A DNA stretch of 11,441 nucleotides from Nonomuraea candida (GCF_000725485.1 NZ_KL647032.1:127591-139031); one strand, 5' to 3'; shown: positions 1 to 6,977, numbered from the stretch's first letter. The notes: generated from the letters alone by a model not told the origin. Program-made: numbers and translations.

Positions 1-1
1 C

Positions 2-424
2 GAGTGCTACCTCTACCACTCGTTCATGGAGACCGAGTCCGACCCCAAGGTGAAGAACATCTGGGAGCTGCACCTCAACATGGAGCTGGAGCACCTGCGA
101 CTGGCGGCCGAGCTGTTCAAGAAGCACGACGGCCGTGACCCCGAGCAGGTGTGCGCGCCGGAGCTGCCCGCGCCGGTGACGTTCGAGCCCAACAAGGCGT
201 ACCTGCGTGAGCTGATCGCCACCCAGATCGACTACACCACTCTGGGCACCGGCTACGTGCAGGAGGCCCACGAGCGGTTCGAGAAGATGCAGGAGGCGCT
301 GATGGGCGGGGAGAAGGCGCCGTCGGAGCGGATCATCGAGGAGAACCGCGCCAAGTCGGGCCGGGAGTACCGGCTGCAGACCGAGGGCGAGCACCCGGTC
401 AGCAGCCTGGCCTACAACCGCTGA
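2..424 (+). CDS. Ferritin-like helical protein, C-terminal part (5' truncated)
   Basis: The reading frame is open from base 2 and the true start lies outside the window; the internal ATG at 26 is unlikely to be the start. About 140 residues are visible, ending at the TGA at 422-424. The first part is strongly helical and acidic, with an ExxH motif (E-L-E-H, near codons 34-37) inside a long amphipathic helix, followed by a Pro-rich linker (PELPAPVTFEP) and another helical stretch. ExxH in a helical setting is typical of ferritin-like di-iron or hemerythrin-type four-helix proteins. The other metal-ligand helices would lie upstream and cannot be checked, so the fold is inferred and no function is assigned. 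The tail (EHPVSSLAYNR) looks disordered. Third codon positions are nearly all G/C, so it is clearly coding. It is convergent with the histidine kinase at 571-1938. Confidence 0.8.
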   Translation, partial: ECYLYHSFMETESDPKVKNIWELHLNMELEHLRLAAELFKKHDGRDPEQVCAPELPAPVTFEPNKAYLRELIATQIDYTTLGTGYVQEAHERFEKMQEALMGGEKAPSERIIEENRAKSGREYRLQTEGEHPVSSLAYNR

Positions 425-443
425 GCCGCCTGTAGGCCATCCG

Positions 444-487
444 CCGAGCGGCCGTCGCCGGTCACCCTCCGAGCGGCCGCCGGTTCA
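444..487. repeat. Short direct repeat, 25-bp period
   Basis: The 11-mer CCGAGCGGCCG occurs at 444-454 and again at 469-479. Each copy is followed by a similar CCGGT(T)CA block (to 464 and 487). It lies between two convergent genes and looks like a small tandem duplication; no function is evident. Confidence 0.5.
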
Positions 488-523
488 GCCGCCGGGCGGT
501 GGCCGGGTCCCGCAGCCGTCCGG

Positions 524-548
524 CGGCCCGGAGCCCTCCGGCGGGCCG
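524..548. terminator. GC-rich hairpin between convergent genes
   Basis: CGGCCCG (524-530) pairs perfectly with CGGGCCG (542-548) around an 11-nt loop. It sits between the ferritin-like gene (stop at 424) and the histidine kinase (stop at 571, opposite strand). There is no T-tract on either side, as is common for actinobacterial terminators. It could serve both genes; the role is inferred from position and stem. Confidence 0.4.
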
Positions 549-570
549 GGGGCGGGAGCACTTCGGGGGG

Positions 571-1938
571 TCAGTCCTCGTAGGTGGGCAGGCGCAGCAC
601 GAATCTGGCGCCGGTGTCGGAGTCCTCGATGCCGAGCGTGCCGAGGTGTGCCGTGGCGATCTCGCGGGCGATGGGCAGCCCGAGCCCGGTGCCGCCGGCG
701 TCGCGGCTGCGCGAGGCGTCCAGGCGGGTGAAGCGCTGGAAGACGATCTCGCGGTGCTCCGGCGCGATGCCGGTGCCGTCGTCCACCACCTCCAGCACGG
801 CCTCCTCACCCTGCCTGCGCAGGGTCACGATGATCTGCGTCTCGGCGTGCCGCTCCGCGTTGTCCAGCAGGTTCGTCAGCAGGCGGGCCAGTTGCAGCCG
901 GTCGCCGTTGACGACCACGCCCGTCTCCAGGGTGGTGGCCACCCGCTTGCTGCGCGGCCGGGCGGCGACCTCGCCCGCCACCAGCTCGCCCAGGTCGAGG
1001 GGCTCGCGCTCGTCGGGGGCGCCCGCGTCCAGCTTGGTCAGGGTGAGCAGGTCGGACACGATGGCCTGGAGCCGGTCCAGGCTGGTCAGCACCTCGGCGC
1101 CCGTCTCACGCCAGTCGGTCTCCTCGGGGTGCAGCAGCGCCTCCTCGATCTGGGTGCGCATCGCGGTGATCGGGCTGCGCAGGTCATGCGAGGCGTCGCC
1201 GGCGAACCGGCGCTGCCGCTCCATCGCGGCGCGCTGCTGCTCCAGCGCCGACTCCAGCCGCTCCAGCGTCCTGTTGCCGGTCTCGGCCAGCTCCTTGATC
1301 TCGTCGTCGTTCTCCGGCACCGGCACGCGCATCCCGCCGCCGCCCGCGCTGATCTCGGCCAGCTTCCTGGTGATGGCGCTGACGGGTTTGAGCGTCCTGG
1401 CCACGACGCGGGAGACGCCGAACCAGGTCAGCGCGACCAGCGCCGCCGTCACGCCGATCTGGAAGAGAAGCACCTGGGGGCTGACGTACCAGGGCACGGC
1501 GGGCCCGAGGGCGTAGATCACCCAGTCGCCCTCCGGCTGGTACGCCACCAGCGCCGCGACGATCTTGCACTCTCCGGGGAACCGGGGCAGGTCGCACAGC
1601 TCGGCGTACTCGTTGGCCTGACGGGGGCGCGGGATCACGGTCGTCAGGCGCGGGGCGCCGGCCAGATTGGTGCTCCAGGCCACCGGCCGGCCCGCCGGGT
1701 CGACGACCTGGAGGCCGTCGAGCCCCTCGGCCCGCAGCACCCGGGGCAGCCGATCGTGCTTGACCATGAGCAGCACGGGCAGGGCCTTGCCCGACACCTC
1801 GTGCGCCCTGATGTCCATCGCCTCGCCGTGGATGGCGAACAGCACGGACACGCTGACGACGATGTTCAGCAGCACCATCGCGACACTGGCGAACAGCGCC
1901 AGCCGCGTACGCAACGACCGGCCCAACCGTCTGCTCAC
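571..1938 (-). CDS. Orphan sensor histidine kinase (membrane-bound, HAMP type)
   Basis: 455 residues with a complete class-I kinase layout. TM1 is at about 13-36, an extracellular sensor region at about 37-152 and TM2 at about 154-179. A HAMP-like segment follows to about 235. The HisKA helix carries the phosphoacceptor His251 (ASHDLRSP). The ATPase domain has an N box (LLTNLLDNAERH, Asn360), a G1 box (DDGTGI, 386-391) and a G2 box (GGTGLGL, 415-421). It should autophosphorylate and pass phosphate to a response regulator. The sensor region has two Cys, 115 and 124, which could form a disulfide outside the cell. The start is GTG at 1938, preceded by a weak G-rich ribosome site (GGGGGA); no ATG gives a better N-terminus. 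Such kinases usually follow their regulator gene, but none lies upstream, where there is a 420-bp gene-poor stretch, or downstream. The signal and partner are unknown. Confidence 0.93.
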   Translation of the reverse strand: MSRRLGRSLRTRLALFASVAMVLLNIVVSVSVLFAIHGEAMDIRAHEVSGKALPVLLMVKHDRLPRVLRAEGLDGLQVVDPAGRPVAWSTNLAGAPRLTTVIPRPRQANEYAELCDLPRFPGECKIVAALVAYQPEGDWVIYALGPAVPWYVSPQVLLFQIGVTAALVALTWFGVSRVVARTLKPVSAITRKLAEISAGGGGMRVPVPENDDEIKELAETGNRTLERLESALEQQRAAMERQRRFAGDASHDLRSPITAMRTQIEEALLHPEETDWRETGAEVLTSLDRLQAIVSDLLTLTKLDAGAPDEREPLDLGELVAGEVAARPRSKRVATTLETGVVVNGDRLQLARLLTNLLDNAERHAETQIIVTLRRQGEEAVLEVVDDGTGIAPEHREIVFQRFTRLDASRSRDAGGTGLGLPIAREIATAHLGTLGIEDSDTGARFVLRLPTYED

Positions 1939-2021
1939 GCGTTTCCCCCGAGGATCAGCAGAACACAGTCGTCACCTTCGCCGCGAACCTCGGGAGATTC
2001 CCCGACAAATACGGTTAAGCA

Positions 2022-2081
2022 GGGACCGCCCGCAACCAAGCGGGACCGCCCGCAGACCGAGCAGGACCACCCCCGACGCGA
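2022..2081. repeat. 20-bp tandem repeat, about three units
   Basis: GGGACCGCCCGCA occurs at 2022-2034 and again exactly 20 bp later at 2042-2054. A third, decayed unit (CAGGACCACCCCCGAC) starts at 2062. It lies 85-145 bp upstream of the histidine kinase start. A regulator binding array and simple slippage are both possible; the third unit has drifted, which favours no strict function. Confidence 0.6.
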
Positions 2082-2084
2082 TCG

Positions 2085-2169
2085 CGGAACCCGTCACCCC
2101 GGCCACCGCACGGCCGGAAGCCTCACCGGGCCCCCGGCCGCCACCGCATGGCCGGAACCCGTCACCCCG
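2085..2169. repeat. Interleaved direct repeats
   Basis: CGGAACCCGTCACCCCG is present identically at 2085-2101 and 2153-2169 (68 bp apart). CCACCGCA(C/T)GGCCGGAA is present at 2103-2119 and 2141-2157 (38 bp apart, one difference). The second copies overlap one another. This is a patchwork of small duplications directly after the 20-bp tandem repeats. Confidence 0.6.
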
Positions 2170-2189
2170 CCCCCGGCCGCGCACCCCGG

Positions 2190-2328
2190 CCTCGCCCGCC
2201 AGGCCGGGCGCGCAGACCACGCCGTCGTACGCCACCGCGAAGCGCCCGGTGACGTACGCGGTGACGGCTTCCCGGTTGATCCTGAGCTGGCGGAGCCGCT
2301 CGGCCCGCTCCTCGACCTCGTAGGTCAG
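2190..2328 (-). pseudogene. Coding-like remnant, about 45 codons, no usable start
   Basis: On the minus strand, from a CTG at 2328, about 45 codons read as a plausible protein piece: TYEVEERAERLRQLRI, then NREAVTAYVTGRFAVAYDGV. Third positions are nearly all G/C (one GAA), as in neighbouring real genes, and the first half looks like an amphipathic helix. After about codon 45 the frame runs into the repeat region and becomes Gly/Arg-rich with many T- and A-ending codons. No ATG, or GTG with a ribosome site, lies at its head; the first in-frame ATG (2457) is inside the LacI gene. It could be a decayed gene with its start lost (ATG to CTG would do it), a true CTG-started small gene, or chance. 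The family is not recognised. Confidence 0.3.
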
Positions 2329-2335
2329 CGGCGCG

Positions 2336-2351
2336 GCGCCGGGCCCGGCGC
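2336..2351 (-). terminator. 16-bp perfect palindrome after the LacI stop
   Basis: GCGCCGGGCCCGGCGC is a perfect inverted repeat beginning 8 nt past the stop of the LacI gene (2360-2362, minus strand). As RNA it can form a 6-bp all-GC stem with a GGCC loop. Its position suits termination of the LacI transcript; there is no T-tract. Confidence 0.45.
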
Positions 2352-2359
2352 GCAGGGGG

Positions 2360-3364
2360 TCAGCGGCGCGGAGGCGGGCCCACCGACTCCCCCGGCACCA
2401 GCGTGCAGGGCAGGAGCACGCTCGGCGGCGCGTCCTGGACCCCTTCGAGCTGGTCAATCAGCGCCTCGGCGGCCAGGCGGCCGAGCTGCGGCGCCGGGGC
2501 GGCCATGACGGTCAGGGACGGCTCGATCATCTCGCCGAGCTCGCGCGTGGTGGCCGCCGAGATGACGGACAGGTCGGCGGGCACGGCCCGGCCGAGCGCC
2601 CTGACGCCCTTGACCAGCCCCGCCGAGGCGCCCTCGTTGACGAGGACGACGGCCGTGCGCTCGGGGAACTCCTCGCACAGCGCCCGCGCGGCCTCCCGCC
2701 CGCCGGCCGACGTGCCCTCCACCGCGATGACGGCGGGCGGATGGCCGAGCGGCGCGATCGCGTCGAGGTAGGCCGACTCCACCCGGGCGATCCGGCCCGG
2801 CTCGTGGCCCGTCCTGGGCTGGGTGACCAGCGCGATGCGCTCGTGCCCGTGGCCGCGCAGGTGCTCGACGGCCTGGTGGACGGTGGTGGCGAAGTCGATG
2901 TCGACGTACGGCGGGTCGTCGTCGCCGGTGCGGCCGATCAGCGTGAACGGCAGCCGCGACGCCACCAGCCGCTCGACCCGCGAGTCGCGGAAGCGCACCT
3001 CCATGAGCAGCGCGCCGTCCACGAGCCCGCCGGCGAGCAGGTGGGACATCTGGTCGTCGTCGTTGACCGGCCACAACACCAGGTCGTAGCCGCGCTCGCG
3101 GGCGCCCTGCGCCGCCCCCATGACGAACTGGATCACCGTCGCGTTCGCCCGGGACTCCAGGTCGGGGTGCAGCAGCGCGAGGATGCGCGTGCGGGAGCTG
3201 GCCAGGGCGCGGGCGACGACGTTGCGGCGGTAGTTGAGCTCCTCGATGGCCGCCTCGATGCGGGCCCGGGTCTCCGGCGCGACCCGCTTGGTGCCGTTGA
3301 TCACGAAGGAGACCGTGGCGATGGAGACGTTGGCCCGTTCGGCGACATCGCGCATCGTGACCAT
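2360..3364 (-). CDS. LacI-family transcriptional repressor (divergent from ThuA gene)
   Basis: 334 residues, the normal LacI-family length. The N-terminal helix-turn-helix is at about 3-28 (TMRDVAERANVSIATVSFVING), followed by the hinge region at about 45-60. A two-lobed periplasmic-binding-protein-like effector domain then runs from about 60 to 330. The recognition helix reads TVSFVIN, with Phe20 where many members have Arg or His. The start is ATG at 3364, with GGGAGG eight bases upstream (3373-3378). A second ATG four codons in would leave that site too far away. It is divergent from the ThuA / Gfo-Idh-MocA pair with a 205-bp shared region holding a central-CpG palindrome (3493-3504). It is therefore inferred to repress that pair and probably respond to a sugar or sugar derivative. 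The effector is unknown. Confidence 0.93.
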   Translation of the reverse strand: MVTMRDVAERANVSIATVSFVINGTKRVAPETRARIEAAIEELNYRRNVVARALASSRTRILALLHPDLESRANATVIQFVMGAAQGARERGYDLVLWPVNDDDQMSHLLAGGLVDGALLMEVRFRDSRVERLVASRLPFTLIGRTGDDDPPYVDIDFATTVHQAVEHLRGHGHERIALVTQPRTGHEPGRIARVESAYLDAIAPLGHPPAVIAVEGTSAGGREAARALCEEFPERTAVVLVNEGASAGLVKGVRALGRAVPADLSVISAATTRELGEMIEPSLTVMAAPAPQLGRLAAEALIDQLEGVQDAPPSVLLPCTLVPGESVGPPPRR

Positions 3365-3409
3365 GGACGGCGCCTCCCGGCCGGCTCATCAGGGGCGTGG
3401 AGCACTGCG

Positions 3410-3415
3410 ACTATA
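3410..3415 (-). promoter_or_regulatory. Probable -10 element of the LacI gene
   Basis: On the minus strand the bases read TATAGT, one change from TATAAT, about 45 bp before the LacI start. No good TTGACA-like -35 lies 16-18 bp upstream; the nearest sequence is GGTCAA. It is weakly supported beyond the -10 itself. Confidence 0.4.
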
Positions 3416-3444
3416 TCTCCGGTCCGCGGGCGCTTGACCCGTCA

Positions 3445-3476
3445 TTGACATCACCGGCTCAGCAGCGCACGATACT
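3445..3476 (+). promoter_or_regulatory. Possible promoter of the ThuA/oxidoreductase operon
   Basis: A perfect TTGACA lies at 3445-3450. The best -10 candidate is GATACT at 3471-3476, but the 20-bp spacer is longer than usual. If used, transcription would begin near 3483, just before the operator-like palindrome at 3493-3504, and the leader would be about 87 nt. Confidence 0.35.
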
Positions 3477-3492
3477 GCTCAGGCGAGCGCGG

Positions 3493-3504
3493 TTAAGCGG
3501 TTAA
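3493..3504. promoter_or_regulatory. LacI-type operator candidate
   Basis: TTAAGCGGTTAA matches its own reverse complement at 10 of 12 positions and has the central CpG typical of LacI-family operators. It lies in the shared region between the divergent LacI and ThuA genes, downstream of the candidate ThuA promoter, where a bound repressor would block transcription. The same bases can also be read as a tandem 8-mer GCGGTTAA (3489-3504), so a direct-repeat site is an alternative. Confidence 0.5.
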
Positions 3505-3569
3505 ATCGACCACTGGCCGCCGGTCATGCCGTCCGCGGGCCCGCGCCCCTATGACAAGGGAGTTGACGA

Positions 3570-4361
3570 ATGAACGACGCGCCCATCCGCGTCCTGGTGT
3601 GGGGCGAGAACCGGCACGAGCGCGCCGAGCCCCACGTGGCCGCGATCTACCCCGACGGCATGCACAACGCCATCCGGCGCGGGATCGAGGACAGGCTGGG
3701 CGCGCGGGCGAGCGTCTCCACCGCCACCCTCGACGACCCCGAGCACGGGCTGACGGAGGAGGTGCTGGCCGCCACCGACGTGCTGACCTGGTGGGGGCAC
3801 GCCGCGCACGCCGAGGTGTCGGACGAGGTGGTGGCGCGGGTGCACCGGCACGTGCTGTCCGGCATGGGCCTGCTGGTGCTGCACTCCGGCCACTGGTCGA
3901 AGATCTTCACCAGGCTCATGGGCACGACGTGCACGCTGCGCTGGCGCAGCGAGAACGACCGCGAGCTGGTCTGGACGGTGAACCCTGCCCACCCCATCGC
4001 CCGCGGCGTCCCGCACCCGATCGTGATCCCCGCCCAGGAGATGTACGGCGAGCAGTTCGACATCCCCACGCCCGACGAGCTGATCTTCATCAGCTCCTTC
4101 ACCGGGGGCGAGGTCTTCCGCAGCGGGTGCACCTTCCGCCGCGGCAACGGCCGGATCTTCTACTTCAGCCCCGGCGACCAGGACTACCCCGTCTACCACC
4201 ATCCGGACGTGCTCCAGGTCATCTCCAACGGCGTCGAGTGGGCGGCCGGCGACCCGGCCCGGCGCGCGCTGCCGACGCTGCTGCGGTACGAGACGGGCGA
4301 CTTCTTCAACGGTCACGACTACCGGGGCGCGATGCCCGACCAGGAGACGGAGGCGCGGTGA
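3570..4361 (+). CDS. ThuA-like domain protein (trehalose-utilization family)
   Basis: 263 residues, essentially one ThuA-like domain (about 5-225), which has a class-I glutamine-amidotransferase-like fold. Visible family features are the opening strand and turn [12 protein letters not shown] (6-17), the strand LLVLHSGHW (101-109), the acidic loop QEMYGEQFD (156-164) and the C-terminal [12 protein letters not shown] (201-212). The start is ATG at 3570 with AAGGGAG seven bases upstream (3556-3562). ThuA is tied to trehalose/disaccharide use in rhizobia, but most relatives have no defined reaction and often sit beside Gfo/Idh/MocA dehydrogenases, as here. The next gene begins 46 bp downstream on the same strand, so the two likely form an operon. 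A 14-nt hairpin (4367-4380) sits between them. A cytoplasmic role in sugar modification is inferred; the substrate is unknown. There is no signal peptide. Confidence 0.9.
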   Translation: MNDAPIRVLVWGENRHERAEPHVAAIYPDGMHNAIRRGIEDRLGARASVSTATLDDPEHGLTEEVLAATDVLTWWGHAAHAEVSDEVVARVHRHVLSGMGLLVLHSGHWSKIFTRLMGTTCTLRWRSENDRELVWTVNPAHPIARGVPHPIVIPAQEMYGEQFDIPTPDELIFISSFTGGEVFRSGCTFRRGNGRIFYFSPGDQDYPVYHHPDVLQVISNGVEWAAGDPARRALPTLLRYETGDFFNGHDYRGAMPDQETEAR

Positions 4362-4407
4362 CCGCGTTCGCTCGCGCGAAGGCCGGCTCGGGGTGCGCGG
4401 AGGCGTC

Positions 4408-5535
4408 ATGGTGACCGGCTTCTCCCCCGTCGCCGATCCGGGGCGTCCGCTGCGCGTCGTGCAGGTCGGGGCGGGCGCGATGGGCCTGGCCTGGCTGCGC
4501 ACCCTGACCGCCGACCCCGGCGTCGAGCTCGTCGGGGTGGCCGACCTCGACGTCGATCGCGCGCGGGCGGCCGTACGCTCGGTCGACGGCTGCGCGGCCG
4601 AGGTGGCCGCCTCGCTCGGCGAGCTGCTCGCGGCCACCGCGCCCGACGCCGTCGTGAACGTCACCGTCCCCGCCGCCCACGGCGCGGTCACCATGGAGGC
4701 GCTCTTCGCCGGGGTGCCCGTCCTGTGCGAGAAGCCCGCCGCGCCGACCCTGGCCGAGGCGCTCGCGCAGGCCGCGGCGTCCGAGGCGACCGGGCGGCTG
4801 CTGATGATCAGCCAGTCGCGCCGGTACTTCGCCGCCCTGGCCGCCTACCGGGCGCGGATCGCCCGGCTCGGCCCGCCCGGCCTGCTCACGACCGGGTTCT
4901 TCCGCGGGCCGCGCTTCGGCGGGTTTCGCGAGGAGATGGCCCAGCCGCTGCTGGTGGACATGGCCATCCACGCCTTCGACGCGGCCCGCTACCTGCTCGG
5001 CTCCGAGCCCGTCTCGGTGGTGTGCGAGAGCTGGAACCCGGCGTGGAGCTGGTACCGCGGCGACGCGTCGGCCACGGCCACGTTCCTCTTCGAGAGGGAC
5101 GCCCGGTACGTGTTCACCGGAAGCTGGTGCGCCGACGGGCAGGAGACGTCGTGGAACGGCGAGTGGCGGGCCGTCGCCGCCGGCGGCACGGCGACGTGGG
5201 ACGGCGAGCGGCGCGTCGCCTCCAGCGCCGAGGGCGCGGCCGACGTGCCGCCGGGCGCCCACGAGCAGATCGCCGGGGCGCTCCTGGAGTTCACCGGCGC
5301 GCTGCGCACGGGGGTGACCCCGTCGGGGAGCATCCACGACAACGTGGGCAGCCTGGCGATGGTGGCGGCGGCGGTGCGCTCGGCGGAGTCCGGGGGCGCC
5401 CGGGTCACCATCGGGGCGCTGCTCGACCAGGCGTACGAGGAGGCGCTGGGCCTGCCCGTACGGGAGGAGGTGCGGGCCGCGCTGGCGTCCTGGGACGACC
5501 CGGCCACCGCGCTCGCCACCGCCAGGAAGCGGTGA
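4408..5535 (+). CDS. Gfo/Idh/MocA-family oxidoreductase
   Basis: 375 residues from ATG 4408. The N-terminal Rossmann fold begins LRVVQVGAGAMG (15-26, GxGxxG nucleotide-binding loop). The family's EKP motif is at 108-110 (CEKPAAPT). The C-terminal substrate domain has the conserved helix DMAIHAFDAARYLLG, with candidate catalytic residues Asp184 and His188. It should oxidise or reduce a sugar, inositol or similar polyol with NAD(P). GGAGG at 4399-4403 is 4 nt before ATG 4408 and 7 nt before an adjacent in-frame GTG at 4411, so the true start may be either; an earlier GTG at 4393 lies upstream of the ribosome site and is rejected. It is probably co-transcribed with the ThuA gene and controlled by the divergent LacI protein. 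The substrate cannot be deduced because no transporter or kinase is adjacent. Confidence 0.92.
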   Translation: MVTGFSPVADPGRPLRVVQVGAGAMGLAWLRTLTADPGVELVGVADLDVDRARAAVRSVDGCAAEVAASLGELLAATAPDAVVNVTVPAAHGAVTMEALFAGVPVLCEKPAAPTLAEALAQAAASEATGRLLMISQSRRYFAALAAYRARIARLGPPGLLTTGFFRGPRFGGFREEMAQPLLVDMAIHAFDAARYLLGSEPVSVVCESWNPAWSWYRGDASATATFLFERDARYVFTGSWCADGQETSWNGEWRAVAAGGTATWDGERRVASSAEGAADVPPGAHEQIAGALLEFTGALRTGVTPSGSIHDNVGSLAMVAAAVRSAESGGARVTIGALLDQAYEEALGLPVREEVRAALASWDDPATALATARKR

Positions 5536-5561
5536 CGGCGCGGTAGCCGCGCCGGGCGTCA
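5533..5561. terminator. Bidirectional hairpin spanning both stop codons
   Basis: GGCGCGG (5537-5543) pairs with CCGCGCC (5547-5553) around a TAG loop, extendable by one C-G pair (5536/5554). Outside it, TGAC (5533-5536) mirrors GTCA (5558-5561). These outer arms contain the stop codons of the oxidoreductase (plus) and the S37 peptidase (minus). With only 23 bp between convergent genes, it is a compact candidate terminator for both. Confidence 0.6.
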
Positions 5562-6968
5562 GCGGGTGTGGCGGTCGGGGAGCATGTCGTCGGCCGGGAG
5601 GTCCGCCGCCTCCGGCGACCGCCTGGCGGGCGGCGCCCCGGCCCAGCGCAGCAGCGTGGCCGTCGCCGCCGCCCGGTCGGCCTCGGACAGCAGCGCGATG
5701 GACGCCCCGTGGTTCGCGCCGGGCGCGACGTACAGGTGGGAGTCACGCCGGCTCGGGGTGAACCGTTCGGCGCTCCACGGGTCGTTCTCGCCGTAGACGA
5801 ACAGCATGCGCTCGGCACGGGTCCGCACCCAATGGTCCACGTCGAGCATCGGCCTCGGGTCGTGCCGGGAGCGCAGGGCGGCGGGCAGCACCGAGTTCGG
5901 CTGGTAGAGACCGGGGTGGCGGGTCAGCCCGCGCAGGTGCCGGAAGGCCAGGTCGGGCCAGCCGAGCTGGGTGGCCGCCTGGTAGTAGTACGGGAGGTAG
6001 TACTCCAGGCCCTGGTCGGTGTAGAAGCCGAAGGACGCGACGGCGTCGATCCAGGCGTACAGCTCCTCGTCCGTCGCCGTCGCGGCCGGCACCGAGGCGC
6101 AGTCGGCCTCGTTCCGGTACTGCCAGAACGCCCAGACCGTGTCGAGCACCGTCATCTCGAACGAGCGGTCCGCGCTGCCCAGCGTGCCGGCGAAGGTGTA
6201 GCCGTTGCGCGCCGCGTCGGCCTCCAGCAGCGCCACCATCCGGGCGCGCCGCTTGAGCGCCTCGCGCTGCACGTTCGCCAGCGCCGTACGGCAGGCTCCG
6301 GTGCCGACCCGGGCGAAGAACCGGTCGTAGGCGCGGTCCTCGACGTTGACCGGGTCGTCGGGCGCGACGTAGGCGACCACGCCGTCCACGTCATCCGGGT
6401 AGAAGCGGCGGTGGTAGACGGAGGTCATGCCGCCCTTGCTCGCCCCGGTCTGGAGCCACTTGCCGGAGTAGACGGTCTTGAGCGCCCGGACGATCCGGTG
6501 CTCGTCGGTCGCCTCCTGCCAGATGGTCAGGTCGTCCCAGTCGGCCGGCGACGGGCGCGAGGAGCGGAAGAAGCGGTGCTCGACGGAGACCTGGTTGCCG
6601 TCGAGCAGCCGGGTCGGCTCGGTACGGGAGGCCGTGGGGTTCACCGGCAGGCCGTACCCGCCCGTGTAGAGCACGACGGGCGCCTCCACCGAGCGGTGCA
6701 GCAGGGTGAGGCGCTGCTGGAAGGCGCCCTTGCCGGGATGCCTGTGGTCGACCGGCTGCGTGTAGCTCAGCACGAAGAACCGGTAGCCGGACGGCCGGGT
6801 CTCCGACACCACGGTGAGTCCGGGGATGGCCTTGAGCCTGTCCAGCAGGTCGTCCTGGGAGGCCGGCCGGGTGGCGGGCTGCCGGGCGGCGGCCGGGAGC
6901 GCGTTGAGCGTGAGGGCCGTCGCGACGGCCATCGCGGCCGCCAGCGCGGCCAGGAACCGGGATCGCAC
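5559..6968 (-). CDS. Secreted S37-family tripeptidyl aminopeptidase (serine)
   Basis: 469 residues from GTG 6968. A classic signal peptide covers 1-28: two Arg, a hydrophobic Ala/Leu core and a likely cut after LPAAA. The mature enzyme matches the actinobacterial S37 (PS-10, tripeptidyl aminopeptidase) family, an alpha/beta hydrolase. The nucleophile Ser177 is in GASKGG, the Asp396 candidate in GENDPWS and the His420 candidate in GANHGA. The HRFF and YTGGYG motifs near the oxyanion region are also seen. Two Cys (226, 290) may form a disulfide. It should remove tripeptides from the N-termini of extracellular peptides. An upstream in-frame ATG (7022) adds 18 Pro/Gly-rich residues before the signal peptide and lacks a ribosome site, so GTG with AAGGAG nine bases away is preferred. 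It is convergent with the oxidoreductase; a hairpin separates it from the TetR gene upstream, so it probably has its own promoter. Confidence 0.92.
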   Translation of the reverse strand: MRSRFLAALAAAMAVATALTLNALPAAARQPATRPASQDDLLDRLKAIPGLTVVSETRPSGYRFFVLSYTQPVDHRHPGKGAFQQRLTLLHRSVEAPVVLYTGGYGLPVNPTASRTEPTRLLDGNQVSVEHRFFRSSRPSPADWDDLTIWQEATDEHRIVRALKTVYSGKWLQTGASKGGMTSVYHRRFYPDDVDGVVAYVAPDDPVNVEDRAYDRFFARVGTGACRTALANVQREALKRRARMVALLEADAARNGYTFAGTLGSADRSFEMTVLDTVWAFWQYRNEADCASVPAATATDEELYAWIDAVASFGFYTDQGLEYYLPYYYQAATQLGWPDLAFRHLRGLTRHPGLYQPNSVLPAALRSRHDPRPMLDVDHWVRTRAERMLFVYGENDPWSAERFTPSRRDSHLYVAPGANHGASIALLSEADRAAATATLLRWAGAPPARRSPEAADLPADDMLPDRHTR

Positions 6969-6977
6969 GGTATGCGG

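Larger units (their letters stand above)
1939..2359. other. Gene-poor stretch between kinase and LacI genes
   Basis: About 420 bp without a convincing intact gene. From left to right it holds the likely kinase promoter region, including an imperfect inverted repeat TCGGG/CCCGA at 1990-2005. Next come 20-bp tandem repeats (2022-2081), a second set of interleaved direct repeats (2085-2169), a coding-like remnant on the minus strand (about 2190-2328) and a 16-bp palindrome (2336-2351). Open frames across it on either strand lose actinobacterial codon bias within the repeats. Confidence 0.6.

Noticed and set aside
2013..2020. GGTTAAGC upstream of the kinase, same 8-mer as in the LacI operator candidate
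   Set aside because: Only a half-site without a matching second arm; probably chance, so not called as an operator.
499..2508. 669-residue plus-strand open frame
   Set aside because: It is antisense to the histidine kinase and the end of the LacI gene. Its product is low-complexity Arg/Gly/Ala/Gln-rich without domains, the usual GC-rich shadow.
4367..4380. Small hairpin TTCGC/GCGAA between the ThuA and oxidoreductase genes
   Set aside because: A 5-bp stem is too weak for a terminator, and the genes look like one operon.
3551..4414. Alternative plus-strand start at ATG 3551
   Set aside because: It is in a different frame from the ThuA gene and gives an Arg/Pro-rich product. ATG 3570 has a proper ribosome site.
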